From positions 1,240,001-1,304,000 of the forward strand of contig NZ_CP080999.1 in NCBI RefSeq assembly GCF_019645855.1: 64,000 nt of DNA, in the 5' to 3' direction. Under the pieces are notes generated by a model that was not told the origin of the DNA, did no database searches, and saw only the letters and a program-made list of their open reading frames with translations. This DNA is from Mycobacterium malmoense. GTDB taxonomy: Bacteria; Actinomycetota; Actinomycetes; Mycobacteriales; Mycobacteriaceae. Both the position numbers and the translations under genes were made by a program. Below are positions 1 through 8,398 of the stretch, piece after piece (the first letter of the stretch is position 1; each line of letters begins with the position of its first letter).

Positions 1-223
1 AGCACGCGGTGCCCGACTGCCAGCGCGTCCGCGCTCGTATCAGCCGGCTGCCGAGATGCTCGAGCGCGCTGTCGATTTGCCGGCTCAGTGACCGCGCGTC
101 CAGTTCGTCGAGGTAGTGCTCGGCGGCACGAGCGAAGAACTCCGACCGGCTCATGCCGAGGTCGGCGGCGCGGCGCGAGACCCGGTCGAACGTCTCATCT
201 GGTAATGAGATGGCTGTCTTCAT
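1..223 (-). CDS. MazE6-like antitoxin, 3' end off window, probably frameshifted
   Basis: The reverse strand opens with ATG at 223 and encodes a ribbon-helix-helix antitoxin of the MazE6 type. It starts MKTAISLPDETFDRVSRR and continues with GMSRSEFF, both characteristic of the DNA-binding N-terminus. This class neutralises a MazF-type endoribonuclease and autoregulates the operon; the toxin gene would lie beyond position 1. After about residue 60 the ATG frame reads an arginine-rich tail, while the neighbouring frame from about position 41 downward reads DTSADALAVGHRVL, which resembles the expected MazE6 C-terminus. One base appears missing (or two inserted) near 41-50. I recognise the family by memory of M. 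tuberculosis MazE6; the frameshift is inferred from that comparison. Confidence 0.7.
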   Translation of the reverse strand, partial: MKTAISLPDETFDRVSRRAADLGMSRSEFFARAAEHYLDELDARSLSRQIDSALEHLGSRLIRARTRWQSGTAC

Positions 224-583
224 GGCCGAAGTATGACCCGGGATGACTCCCTGGCCGGGCGCGGCTATCTCAGTGGATAAGTACGCCCGGTTTTGGGGTC
301 TTGCAGGGCCGGTGCGGGGAGTTTGCTCGTCGTCCTGTGTGAATGTGGCAAACGTATGCCAATGATCGCCCCCGGGTAGTTTCGCTCTGAACTAAAATTC
401 GGGGGGGGGGTTAACTCTAGGCTTTCTAGAATATCTACGAGCATTAGTTACATTATTTTGCATTGTTTGCGGTGCTCGATGTTTGCGGGACTAACTTGAC
501 CAAGCTCACCCTGACTCGCCCGAAACTCAGGTTGTTCTCAGCTACCTTCTGATCATCCGAATCGCCGATCGAAGGAGATGGTC
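224..583. other. Intergenic region upstream of the porin gene
   Basis: About 360 bases separate the MazE6-like antitoxin start from the porin start; the two genes are divergent, so both promoters must lie here. No credible gene is seen. The half nearer the porin (390-500) is much more AT-rich than the chromosome average and carries a ten-G homopolymer. Confidence 0.6.
401..410. repeat. Ten-G homopolymer tract
   Basis: Ten consecutive G residues sit in an AT-rich stretch 174 bases upstream of the porin start. Tracts of this length are prone to slipped-strand length change during replication. It lies outside any reading frame, so a length change could act only on transcription or RNA structure. 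Confidence 0.9.
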
Positions 584-1732
584 GTGGACCTTACAGCCCG
601 CCCCCGCATCACCGCTGGCGTCGCACTGGCCAGCGCCGCTGTCCTCGCCGCAGGCCCGATGGCCCAGCGCCTACCCAACTTTCACGTGGCCTGGCAGCTT
701 ACCCAGGTGAACGTGTCCGAAATTAACCTCACCGACGCCAGCAGCGCGCTGGACCTGTTCTCCGGTGTGGAGAACGAACTCGTCTCCCTCGCAAGTGGGG
801 CAAGCGCGGCCGCCGTCCCCGCGAGCGTCGTCAACCCGCTCCAGACGTGGATCAGCACATTCCAAACGGCGGGTGCCAACCTGCAGACTTTGTTCAACGA
901 CTGGAGCAAGATGCCTTTCCCGGTGTTGCAGCAGGTCGCCGCGAACGGCCTTCAGTACGGCATCGACTACGTTGCGCCGTTTCACACCGCCGCGAATGCG
1001 GCTGTTAAATACTTGACCCCCATGAAGGGCACCCAGTTTTTCCCGGCAATGCAGAAAGCGGGGAGCGAGTTGCTCGCAGGTCAGGTATCAACAGCAATAA
1101 CCGGTTTTTACCAAGCCCTATGGCAGAATCCCCTGATCGAAATAGGGATGCCGCTGGAAAATATCACCGAAATTCCCGGCTACATCGCTACCAATTTCGC
1201 AAATACCGTCAACTATTTCCCCACCGTCGTCACGTACGTTGGCCTTTTCCAGCTCCTGAGTCTGCCCCAGAATTTAGCGACGACGCTCGGTACCAGCCTT
1301 CAATCCGTTTACGATGCATTCGTCGGTGGCGATGGGCCGGGGGTATTGACCAACCTGCTCAATACTCCTGCTGCGCTGACTAATACCCTCCTCAATGGCG
1401 CCGGCGGGGTCCTCTACCCCGGGGGCGGAGGCCTCTCCTATGGGTTTTCGATACAATACGCCCAGCAACTCGCGAGTAAAATTGTTGCCCCCAAGGCCCA
1501 AAACATCGCGACCGGCGGTAGTCTCGCGACTGCGCTCCAGAACTTTGGGAGCACGCTGACTCAGGGCTGGCCATCCCTTAGCAGTCTGGCCACGATTGGC
1601 AGCAACTTCGGTTATGAATTGACGTTGATGCTGCAAAGCCTCCCGTCGACCCTGTCGAATCTCCCGTCGACGTTGGGCAGCCTGGCAGGGCAGGTGGGGA
1701 CGTTGCTCCTGAGCTTCCTCAGGTTGCTCTGA
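584..1732 (+). CDS. gjpA: GjpA-like outer membrane porin
   Basis: This encodes a secreted-looking protein of about 382 residues. The N-terminus has a few charged residues and then an Ala/Val-rich hydrophobic stretch (roughly residues 10-27), consistent with a signal sequence. The body is rich in Leu, Ala, Gly, Asn and Thr, with few charges and repeated amphipathic stretches, and the C-terminus is a run of Leu/Ser-Leu segments. This matches the family annotated in M. avium complex genomes as outer membrane porin GjpA; I recognise the motif SEINLTDASSALDLFSGVENE. An ATG at 578 touches its GAAGGAG Shine-Dalgarno, so GTG at 584, with 6-base spacing, is the better start. Third-position GC is lower than in the neighbouring core genes. 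Pore function is family knowledge, not visible in sequence. Confidence 0.72.
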   Translation: MDLTARPRITAGVALASAAVLAAGPMAQRLPNFHVAWQLTQVNVSEINLTDASSALDLFSGVENELVSLASGASAAAVPASVVNPLQTWISTFQTAGANLQTLFNDWSKMPFPVLQQVAANGLQYGIDYVAPFHTAANAAVKYLTPMKGTQFFPAMQKAGSELLAGQVSTAITGFYQALWQNPLIEIGMPLENITEIPGYIATNFANTVNYFPTVVTYVGLFQLLSLPQNLATTLGTSLQSVYDAFVGGDGPGVLTNLLNTPAALTNTLLNGAGGVLYPGGGGLSYGFSIQYAQQLASKIVAPKAQNIATGGSLATALQNFGSTLTQGWPSLSSLATIGSNFGYELTLMLQSLPSTLSNLPSTLGSLAGQVGTLLLSFLRLL

Positions 1733-1774
1733 GTCCGGTGGAGGTCGCCGATGCGAGCCGGCGACCGCCAACGG

Positions 1775-1806
1775 CGATGGCCCCCTTCCCAAGAAGGGGG
1801 CCATCG
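1775..1806 (+). terminator. Strong hairpin after the porin gene
   Basis: A perfect 14-bp stem (CGATGGCCCCCTTC and its complement) with a CCAA loop lies 42 bases past the porin stop. It has no U tract, as is common for mycobacterial terminators. The remaining 267 bases up to the convergent RES gene (1807-2073) contain nothing I recognise. Confidence 0.8.
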
Positions 1807-2073
1807 TTCATCGGTGTGCTTCTTGGCTGGGTTTGCGGTGTTTCGGGACCACGCGAAAAGTACGTAAGTTCAGATGGTGCCGGTGACGGGGCGCTATGGA
1901 CCTGTAGGCACACCGGCCACACGAGCACCGGCGACCTCCTCACGACTTGATCGCCAAACGTGATAGCGCATACGACATCAAATTTTCAGGCAGCATCATT
2001 GCCCCCGCGGAGCGACCACCGATACGCCCGGGTCAGCCGTGACCATTGATGCTGGCCGCCCCGGTGGTATCGG

Positions 2074-2676
2074 CTACCACCGCGCGGCGATCGGGTCGTC
2101 GAACAGGTCGTAATTGCCGGTGGCCTTCCACTGCTCGGCTGCCCGGTGCGGGGCGCCGAACCAGCGGACGTGCGGGGCCACCTCGGCGGGGGAACGAGCG
2201 CCGTCGCTGAGGTGACCGGTGGGGATCTCTTCAGACATCACCGGTGTGCTCAGGAAGGGGTTGAGGAGCCGCACGCCAAACAGGATCAGGTTGTGGGTCC
2301 CCGGCAGCGCGGCCGAGGGCACGATCATCGCGGTGGCTCCGCTGCCCCGAACGGCATCGGCCAAGGCTTGCGTAACGGCGTAGTCGTCGCCCACGAGGTC
2401 GTCGGGCGTCAGCCCGTACCGCGCGCAGTCGTCGAAATCGACCCGGGTCGGGTCATCCACATCGACGAGCGCCGTCCACAGATTCAGGACGACGTCGTCC
2501 GGATTGCCGTTCGGGCCGACGTGGTGGCGAAGCATCTCGGCGGCGGGGCCAAGCGGGTGAAGACCCAGGTACTGGACCGTGTCGCTGTTGGCGCGGTGGA
2601 ACCGGCCGGCGCGCGAGCTGGGGAACACCCACCACGGCGAGTCGTACGCTGCGTGCCGAAAGACCGTGAGCCTCAT
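2074..2676 (-). CDS. RES-domain toxin
   Basis: A 200-residue protein with the RES fold signatures: GRFHRANSDTVQYLGLHPLG near residues 26-45, an AEML segment, and PSAALPGTHNLILFG near residue 130. RES toxins such as M. tuberculosis MbcT degrade cellular NAD+, arresting growth unless held by the antitoxin; that activity is assigned by family. The ATG at 2676 overlaps the antitoxin stop as ATGA, so the pair is translationally coupled with the antitoxin first. A longer frame reads upstream but lies inside the antitoxin gene. The locus sits beside tmk, where M. tuberculosis has sahH, so it is an accessory insertion. Confidence 0.85.
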   Translation of the reverse strand: MRLTVFRHAAYDSPWWVFPSSRAGRFHRANSDTVQYLGLHPLGPAAEMLRHHVGPNGNPDDVVLNLWTALVDVDDPTRVDFDDCARYGLTPDDLVGDDYAVTQALADAVRGSGATAMIVPSAALPGTHNLILFGVRLLNPFLSTPVMSEEIPTGHLSDGARSPAEVAPHVRWFGAPHRAAEQWKATGNYDLFDDPIAARW

Positions 2677-3326
2677 GCCGTCATGGCACGAGCGGCGGTC
2701 GCAGCATTGAGGAGCCGCGGGTAGCACAGCGGGTCGTCGAGCAGATCGATCGGCCGCCGGCCCAGCACCGGATGGTCACGATAAAACCAGGCGACCACAC
2801 CCGGGCCGGTGAACGAGTGGCGCAGCTGGTTTACCAGTTGCCCCACCGCGCGGATGCGGGCCGCGTCGTCCGCCGCGGGCTCGGCCCCATCCTGCGCCAG
2901 CCAGCGCTGAAGCTGGCGAACGGATACCCCGAGCAGGTCCGCAAGGGTCTTCTGCGGGGCCGCGAGGACCTCGGCCGTCCTGGTCAGGACGTCCCGGATG
3001 GGAACATCGTCGGCGTAGGGCCGATTCTCAACGATGTCGCGCAGAGCATGGCGGAACTGCTCGAGCGCGATGCGCACATCCCGGCGCTGCCGCTCCTTGT
3101 TGTCATGGCGGAGCGCCTTTTCGGCGCTATAGGCGGCCGCCCACAGCGTCGTCGTCAGATAGGGGTCGGCCTCAAGCCGCAACGGTGTCGCGGCGCCGAG
3201 CGTCCGCTCAAAGCTGTCGACGAGCTGGCCAACCTCACCGGGAACCGTCTTGGACCGCTGCAACAGCTTGGTCGCTTGGTCCACCCGGCCGAGCAGGGCG
3301 CCGAGGTCGGGTTCCGTCGTAGACAT
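2673..3326 (-). CDS. Xre/MbcA/ParS-type antitoxin of the RES pair
   Basis: A 217-residue partner of the RES toxin. The N-terminal half is helical and charged. The C-terminal half has a helix-turn-helix (LADLLGVSVRQLQRWLA, about residues 137-153) followed by the toxin-binding segment ending HPVLGRRPIDLLDDP, the signature of the MbcA/ParS/Xre family. It should bind and block the RES active site and repress its own promoter. ATG at 3326 is chosen because a TACGAT -10 hexamer lies exactly at -12 to -7, which would give a leaderless mRNA; the frame continues upstream across the tmk promoter without further support. Longer than MbcA (about 113 residues), as in many RES-Xre pairs. Confidence 0.82.
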   Translation of the reverse strand: MSTTEPDLGALLGRVDQATKLLQRSKTVPGEVGQLVDSFERTLGAATPLRLEADPYLTTTLWAAAYSAEKALRHDNKERQRRDVRIALEQFRHALRDIVENRPYADDVPIRDVLTRTAEVLAAPQKTLADLLGVSVRQLQRWLAQDGAEPAADDAARIRAVGQLVNQLRHSFTGPGVVAWFYRDHPVLGRRPIDLLDDPLCYPRLLNAATAARAMTA

Positions 3327-3332
3327 GTCGTC

Positions 3333-3375
3333 ATCGTACGACACAACTGCGCCATGCCGGATCCTTGAGTAGGCT
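3333..3375. promoter_or_regulatory. Back-to-back leaderless promoters for the antitoxin and tmk
   Basis: Only 55 bases separate the antitoxin ATG (3326) from the tmk GTG (3382). On the minus strand TACGAT (3338-3333) lies at -12 to -7 of the antitoxin start. On the plus strand TAGGCT (3370-3375) lies at -12 to -7 of tmk. Both fit the TANNNT -10 of mycobacterial leaderless genes. The palindrome TCGTACGA at 3334-3341 overlaps the antitoxin -10 and is a plausible autoregulatory operator. Confidence 0.55.
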
Positions 3376-3381
3376 CGCGCC

Positions 3382-4014
3382 GTGCTGATCGCGATCGAAG
3401 GGGTCGACGGCGCCGGCAAGCGGACGCTGACCGAAGGCCTGCGCAACGCCTTCGAGGCGAACGGGAAGTCGGTGGCCACGCTCACGTTCCCGCGGTACGG
3501 ACAGTCGGTGGTCGCCGACATCGCGGCCGAGGCGCTGCACGGCGAGCACGGCGACCTCGCGTCGTCGGCGTACGCGATGGCCACGCTCTTCGCGCTCGAC
3601 CGCGCCGGCGCGGTCGACGAGATCGAGCGGCTACAGCGCGACCACGACGTAGTGATCCTGGACCGCTACGTCGCCTCCAACGCGGCCTACACCGCCGCCC
3701 GCCTGCACCAGGACGCGGCAGGGGACGCAACGACCTGGGTACATCAGCTCGAATACCGGCGGCTACGGCTGCCGGCGCCGGACTGGCAGATACTGCTGAA
3801 CGTGCCCGCCGAGCTCGCCGGACAGCGGGCGCGAAGTCGGGCGCAGAGCGATCCGGGCCGGGCGCGCGACAGCTACGAACGCGACGACGGGCTGCAGCGG
3901 CGCACCGGCGCGGTGTACGCCGGGCTGGCCGCCGCGGGCTGGGGCGGACGCTGGCTGGTGGTCGACGCGAACGTCGATCCGGGCCGGCTGGCCGCCACTT
4001 TGACGGCCAAATAG
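3382..4014 (+). CDS. tmk: Thymidylate kinase
   Basis: A 210-residue kinase that phosphorylates dTMP to dTDP in the cytosol for dTTP synthesis. The P-loop reads EGVDGAGKRTLTEGL at residues 6-20, with the Lys-Arg typical of mycobacterial TMPK. The DRY motif (LDRYVASNAAYTAARLH) and the lid segment with DPGRARDSYERDD are in place. The GTG start at 3382 immediately follows a TAGGCT -10 at the leaderless distance. In M. tuberculosis tmk also directly precedes mtrA. Confidence 0.96.
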   Translation: MLIAIEGVDGAGKRTLTEGLRNAFEANGKSVATLTFPRYGQSVVADIAAEALHGEHGDLASSAYAMATLFALDRAGAVDEIERLQRDHDVVILDRYVASNAAYTAARLHQDAAGDATTWVHQLEYRRLRLPAPDWQILLNVPAELAGQRARSRAQSDPGRARDSYERDDGLQRRTGAVYAGLAAAGWGGRWLVVDANVDPGRLAATLTAK

Positions 4015-4020
4015 CACAGA

Positions 4021-4083
4021 TTTGTCACGATTTGCCCTTATCGGGCACGAAACGCCCGTGTGGTGCCCCAGTTTTGTCCCGAT
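4021..4083 (+). promoter_or_regulatory. Putative direct-repeat regulator site upstream of mtrA
   Basis: Two near-identical 11-mers, TTTGTCACGAT (4021-4031) and TTTGTCCCGAT (4073-4083), lie 52 bases apart, close to five helical turns, in the tmk-mtrA gap. They contain GTCAC-like cores resembling described MtrA targets, so autoregulation is possible. A CGGGC/GCCCG hairpin lies between them. The assignment is inference. Confidence 0.3.
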
Positions 4084-4094
4084 CTGGTGACACC

Positions 4095-4781
4095 ATGGAC
4101 TCCATGAGGCAAAGGATTTTGGTCGTCGATGACGACGCTTCGCTGGCAGAGATGCTGACCATCGTGCTGCGTGGGGAGGGCTTCGACACCGCGGTCATCG
4201 GCGACGGGACCCAGGCCCTGACCGCCGTGCGTGAGCTGCGGCCCGACCTGGTGCTGCTGGACCTGATGCTCCCGGGCATGAACGGCATCGACGTGTGCCG
4301 GGTGTTGCGCGCCGATTCCGGCGTTCCGATCGTGATGCTGACGGCCAAGACCGACACCGTGGACGTGGTGCTGGGCCTGGAGTCCGGCGCCGACGACTAC
4401 ATCATGAAGCCGTTCAAGCCCAAGGAGCTGGTCGCCCGGGTGCGGGCCCGGCTGCGGCGCAACGACGACGAGCCCGCCGAGATGCTGTCCATCGCCGACG
4501 TCGACATCGACGTGCCGGCACACAAGGTGACCCGCAACGGCGAGCAGATCTCCCTAACACCCCTCGAGTTCGACCTGCTGGTCGCGCTGGCACGCAAACC
4601 GCGGCAGGTGTTTACTCGTGATGTGCTGCTCGAACAGGTGTGGGGATATCGTCACCCGGCGGACACCCGCCTGGTGAACGTGCACGTCCAGCGTCTGCGG
4701 GCCAAGGTTGAGAAAGACCCTGAGAACCCGACTGTGGTGTTGACCGTTCGAGGAGTGGGATACAAGGCCGGACCCCCGTGA
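4095..4781 (+). CDS. mtrA: Response regulator MtrA
   Basis: A 228-residue OmpR/PhoB-type DNA-binding response regulator paired with MtrB. The receiver domain (about 1-120) has the acidic cluster VDDDAS, the phosphorylated Asp56 in LVLLDLMLPG, Thr in LTAKT and Lys in MKPFKPKEL. The C-terminal winged helix (about 130-225) ends with NVHVQRLRAKVEKDP. It matches M. tuberculosis MtrA almost residue for residue. MtrA controls cell division, peptidoglycan hydrolase and dnaA-linked genes in mycobacteria. ATG at 4095 gives the conserved MDSMRQRILVVDDD start. Confidence 0.98.
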   Translation: MDSMRQRILVVDDDASLAEMLTIVLRGEGFDTAVIGDGTQALTAVRELRPDLVLLDLMLPGMNGIDVCRVLRADSGVPIVMLTAKTDTVDVVLGLESGADDYIMKPFKPKELVARVRARLRRNDDEPAEMLSIADVDIDVPAHKVTRNGEQISLTPLEFDLLVALARKPRQVFTRDVLLEQVWGYRHPADTRLVNVHVQRLRAKVEKDPENPTVVLTVRGVGYKAGPP

Positions 4782-4788
4782 TCGCCGG

Positions 4789-6456
4789 ATGACCTGGGGC
4801 TCCCGGCGACGCACTCGGAGCCGTTGGGGGCGCTCCGGCCCCATGACCCGAGGCATGGGCGCGCTGAGTCGAACCGTAGCTGTTGCCTGGCGCCGATCGC
4901 TACAGCTGCGAGTCGTGGCGCTGACCCTTGGGCTGTCGTTAGCGGTGATCCTCGCGCTCGGCTTCGTGCTGACCAGCCAGGTCACCAACCGGGTGCTGGA
5001 CGTCAAGGTCAAGGCCGCCATCGAGCAGATCGAGCGGGCGCGCACCACAGTCGGCGGGATCGTCAACGGCGAGGAGACGCGTTCGCTGGACAGCAGCCTG
5101 CAGCTGGCCCGCAACACGCTGACGTCCAAGACCGACCCCGCCTCCGGTGCCGGGCTGGCCGGTGCGTTCGACGCGGCGCTGATGGTGCCGGGCGACGGCC
5201 CGCGCGCCGCGACCACGGCCGGGCCCGTCGACCAGATACCCAGTTCGTTGCGCGGCTTCGTCAAGGCCGGCCAGGCGGCCTACCAGTACGCCACGGTGCA
5301 CACCGACGGCTTCTCGGGGCCGGCGCTGATCGTCGGCACCCCGACGTCGTCGCAGGTGGCCAACCTTGAGCTGTACCTGATCTTCCCGCTGAAGAGCGAG
5401 CAGGCCACGATCCAGCTGGTGCGCGGCACGATGATCACCGGCGGCGCGGTGCTGCTGGTGCTGCTCGCCGGGATCGCGCTGTTGGTCTCCCGCCAGGTGG
5501 TGGTGCCGGTCCGGTCGGCGTCGCGGATCGCCGAGCGGTTCGCCGAGGGGCATCTGTCCGAACGGATGCCGGTGCGCGGCGAGGACGACATGGCCCGGCT
5601 GGCGGTGTCGTTCAACGACATGGCCGAGAGCCTGTCCCGGCAGATCACCCAGCTGGAGGAGTTCGGCAACCTGCAGCGCCGCTTTACCTCCGACGTCAGC
5701 CACGAACTGCGCACCCCGCTGACCACCGTGCGGATGGCCGCCGACCTGATCTACGACCACAGCGCCGACCTCGACCCCACGCTGGCGCGGTCCACCGAGC
5801 TGATGGTCAACGAGCTGGACCGGTTCGAGACGCTGCTCAACGACCTGCTGGAGATCTCCCGGCACGACGCCGGCGTGGCCGAGTTGTCCGTCGAGGCGGT
5901 GGACCTGCGCACCACCGTGCAGAGCGCGCTGGGCAACGTGGGCCACCTGGCCGAGGAGGCCGGCATCGAGCTGCTCGTGGACATGCCCGAACACGAGGTG
6001 ATCGCCGAGGTCGACGCGCGCCGGGTGGAGCGGATACTGCGCAACCTGATCGCCAACGCCATCGACCACGCCGAGCACAAACCGGTGCGGATCCGGATGG
6101 GCGTCGATGAGGACACCGTCGCGGTCACCGTCCGCGACTACGGCGTGGGGCTGCGGCCCGGCGAGGAGAAGCTGGTGTTCAGCCGGTTCTGGCGCTCGGA
6201 CCCCTCGCGGGTGCGGCGCTCCGGCGGCACCGGGCTGGGCCTGGCGATCAGCATCGAGGACGCCCGGCTGCACCAGGGCCGGCTCGAGGCGTGGGGCGAG
6301 CCCGGCCAGGGAGCCTGCTTCAGGCTGACGCTTCCCCTGGTCCGCGGCCACAAGGTCACCACCAGTCCGCTACCCCTCAAGCCCATCCCGCAGCCGCCCA
6401 CCCCCGAACGCAAAGACCGTCAGCGCCAACGCGAGCACGCCGAGAGGAGCGGCTAA
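4789..6456 (+). CDS. mtrB: Sensor histidine kinase MtrB
   Basis: A 555-residue membrane histidine kinase that phosphorylates MtrA. It has a transmembrane helix at about 40-65, an extracytoplasmic sensor region, a second helix at about 210-235, a HAMP linker and then the H-box SDVSHELRTPLTTVR with the phosphorylated His near residue 305. The ATPase domain shows NLIANAIDHA (N box), DYGVGL (G1), FSRFWR and GGTGLGLAI (G2). A Pro-rich basic C-terminal tail is somewhat shorter than in M. tuberculosis (567 residues). It begins 7 bases after mtrA and its TAA overlaps the lpqB start, so the three genes form one operon. Confidence 0.97.
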   Translation: MTWGSRRRTRSRWGRSGPMTRGMGALSRTVAVAWRRSLQLRVVALTLGLSLAVILALGFVLTSQVTNRVLDVKVKAAIEQIERARTTVGGIVNGEETRSLDSSLQLARNTLTSKTDPASGAGLAGAFDAALMVPGDGPRAATTAGPVDQIPSSLRGFVKAGQAAYQYATVHTDGFSGPALIVGTPTSSQVANLELYLIFPLKSEQATIQLVRGTMITGGAVLLVLLAGIALLVSRQVVVPVRSASRIAERFAEGHLSERMPVRGEDDMARLAVSFNDMAESLSRQITQLEEFGNLQRRFTSDVSHELRTPLTTVRMAADLIYDHSADLDPTLARSTELMVNELDRFETLLNDLLEISRHDAGVAELSVEAVDLRTTVQSALGNVGHLAEEAGIELLVDMPEHEVIAEVDARRVERILRNLIANAIDHAEHKPVRIRMGVDEDTVAVTVRDYGVGLRPGEEKLVFSRFWRSDPSRVRRSGGTGLGLAISIEDARLHQGRLEAWGEPGQGACFRLTLPLVRGHKVTTSPLPLKPIPQPPTPERKDRQRQREHAERSG

Positions 6457-8213
6457 TGCGGCAGGTCTGGCCGCTGTTGTTCCTAACGGTGTTGCTCGCC
6501 GGCTGCGCGGGGGTGCCCAGCTCGTCGGCCCCGCAAGCCATCGGCACCGTCGAGCGGCCGGCGCCGTCGAACCTGCCCAAGCCGACCCCGGGCATGGACC
6601 CCGACGTGCTGCTGCGCGAATTCCTCAAGGCCACAGCCGATCCGGCGAACCGGCACCTGGCCGCGCGGCAGTTCCTCACCCAGTCGGCATCCAACGCCTG
6701 GGACGACGCCGGCAGCGCGCTGCTGATCGACCACGTGGTATTCGTGGAAACCCGTGCCGCCGAACGGGTTTCGGCGACCATGCGGGCAGACATCCTGGGC
6801 TCGCTGTCCGACGTGGGCGTGTTCGAAACCGCCGAGGGCGTGCTGCCGGACCCGGGCCCGATCGAGTTGGTCAAGACGTCCGGCGGCTGGCGAATCGACC
6901 GCCTGCCCAACGGCGTCTTCCTGGACTGGCAGCAGTTCCAGGCGACCTACAAACGCAACACGCTGTACTTCGCCGACCCGACCGGCAAGACCGTGGTTCC
7001 CGATCCGCGCTACGTCGCGGTGTCCGACCACGACCAGCTGGCCACCGAACTCGTCTCCAAGCTGCTGGCCGGGCCGCGGCCCGAGCTGGCGCACGCGGTC
7101 CGCAATCTGCTGGCCCCGCCGCTGCGGCTGCGCGGGCCGGTGACCCGGGCCGACGGTGGTAAGAACGGGATCGGGCGCGGGTACGGCGGCGCCCGCGTCG
7201 ATCTGGAGAAACTTTCCACCACCGATCCGCACAGCAGGCAATTGCTTGCCGCACAGATCATTTGGACGCTGGCCCGGGCGGACATCAGGGGCCCGTACGT
7301 GATCAACGCCGACGGCGCACCGCTGGACGACAGGTTCGCCGAAGGGTGGACCACCTCCGATGTCGCCGCCACCGACCCCGGCGTGGCCGACGGCGCGGGC
7401 GCGGGGTTGCACGCCCTGGTCAACGGGTCACTGGTCGGGCTGGACGGGCAGCACACCAGCACCGTGCCGGGGGCCTTCGGGCGGATGGGGGATCAGACCG
7501 GCGCCGCGCTGTCCCGCAGCGGGCGGCAGGTGGCGTCGGTGGTGACGCTGCGCCGCGGCGCCCCGGATATGGCGGCGTCGTTGTGGATCGGCGACCTCGG
7601 CGGCGAGGCGGTCCAGTCCGCCGACGGGCGCACCCTGACGCGGCCGAGCTGGTCGCTGGACGACGCGGTCTGGGTGGTGGTCGACAACAACAACGTGCTG
7701 CGCGCGATCCAGGAACCGGCGTCCGGGCAACCCGCACGGATCCCGGTGGATTCCGCCGCGGTGGCCGGCACCTTCCCCGGGCCGATCACCGACCTGCAGC
7801 TGTCCCGGGACGGGACGCGCGCCGCGATGGTGATCAATGGGCAGGTGATCCTCGCCAGCGTCGAGCAGACCCAGGCCGGCCAGTACGCGCTGACCTACCC
7901 GCGGCGGCTGGGTTTCGGCCTGGGCAACTCGGTGGTCTCGTTGTCCTGGCGAACCGGCGACGACATCGTGGTGACCCGCATCGACGCCGGCCATCCCGTG
8001 TCCTACGTCAACCTCGACGGGGTGAACTCCGACGCGCCGGCCCGCGGCCTGCAGACCCCGGTGTCGACGGTCGCGGCCAACCCGTCCACGGTGTACGTCG
8101 CCGCCCCGGACGGCGTGCTGCAGTATTCGGCGTCGGCTCCCGAAAGCCAACAGAACTGGTCGGAGGTGTCCGGGCTGACGGTGTCCGGCGCGGCGCCGGT
8201 GTTGCCGGGCTGA
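6456..8213 (+). CDS. lpqB: Lipoprotein LpqB, MtrAB accessory protein
   Basis: A 585-residue lipoprotein. The signal peptide ends with the lipobox LLAGC, so Cys17 should be lipidated and anchored on the outer face of the membrane. Residues about 40-330 form the LpqB N-terminal/GerMN-like region and the C-terminal half reads as a beta-propeller (repeated W and DG motifs). LpqB interacts with the MtrB sensor region and tunes MtrA phosphorylation in mycobacteria. ATG at 6456 overlaps the mtrB stop as TAATG. In M. tuberculosis an extra gene, Rv3243c, follows; it is absent here. Confidence 0.96.
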   Translation: MRQVWPLLFLTVLLAGCAGVPSSSAPQAIGTVERPAPSNLPKPTPGMDPDVLLREFLKATADPANRHLAARQFLTQSASNAWDDAGSALLIDHVVFVETRAAERVSATMRADILGSLSDVGVFETAEGVLPDPGPIELVKTSGGWRIDRLPNGVFLDWQQFQATYKRNTLYFADPTGKTVVPDPRYVAVSDHDQLATELVSKLLAGPRPELAHAVRNLLAPPLRLRGPVTRADGGKNGIGRGYGGARVDLEKLSTTDPHSRQLLAAQIIWTLARADIRGPYVINADGAPLDDRFAEGWTTSDVAATDPGVADGAGAGLHALVNGSLVGLDGQHTSTVPGAFGRMGDQTGAALSRSGRQVASVVTLRRGAPDMAASLWIGDLGGEAVQSADGRTLTRPSWSLDDAVWVVVDNNNVLRAIQEPASGQPARIPVDSAAVAGTFPGPITDLQLSRDGTRAAMVINGQVILASVEQTQAGQYALTYPRRLGFGLGNSVVSLSWRTGDDIVVTRIDAGHPVSYVNLDGVNSDAPARGLQTPVSTVAANPSTVYVAAPDGVLQYSASAPESQQNWSEVSGLTVSGAAPVLPG

Positions 8214-8275
8214 GTCGTCGTTGGCCCCGCCCGGCTGGGACCGACTGTCCGTGTAGCGGGCCAACGCATGAAAAA

Positions 8276-8300
8276 ACCCGCCCCCTTCCGGGGAGCGGGT
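8276..8300 (-). terminator. Hairpin with T tract on the minus strand
   Basis: A GC stem (ACCCGC with GCGGGT, extended by CCCC/GGGG and one bulged A) lies 63 bases past lpqB. Six As at 8271-8276 precede it, so on the minus strand it is a hairpin followed by TTTTTT, a classic intrinsic terminator. On the plus strand it may still stop lpqB transcription as a hairpin without a U tract. No minus-strand gene is apparent just upstream of it. Confidence 0.6.
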
Positions 8301-8398
8301 GGTATGCGCCAACTGTGCAACGGATATTGCATGGGTGCAATTCGCCGCGAGTACTAGCCGCGTCCGGCCATGTCACCCGGGAACGCCACACTGCAGGC

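Noticed and set aside
285..378. Possible SigF promoter (GGTTT and GGGTAG) upstream of the porin
   Set aside because: The two elements are not at the required 15-17 base spacing.
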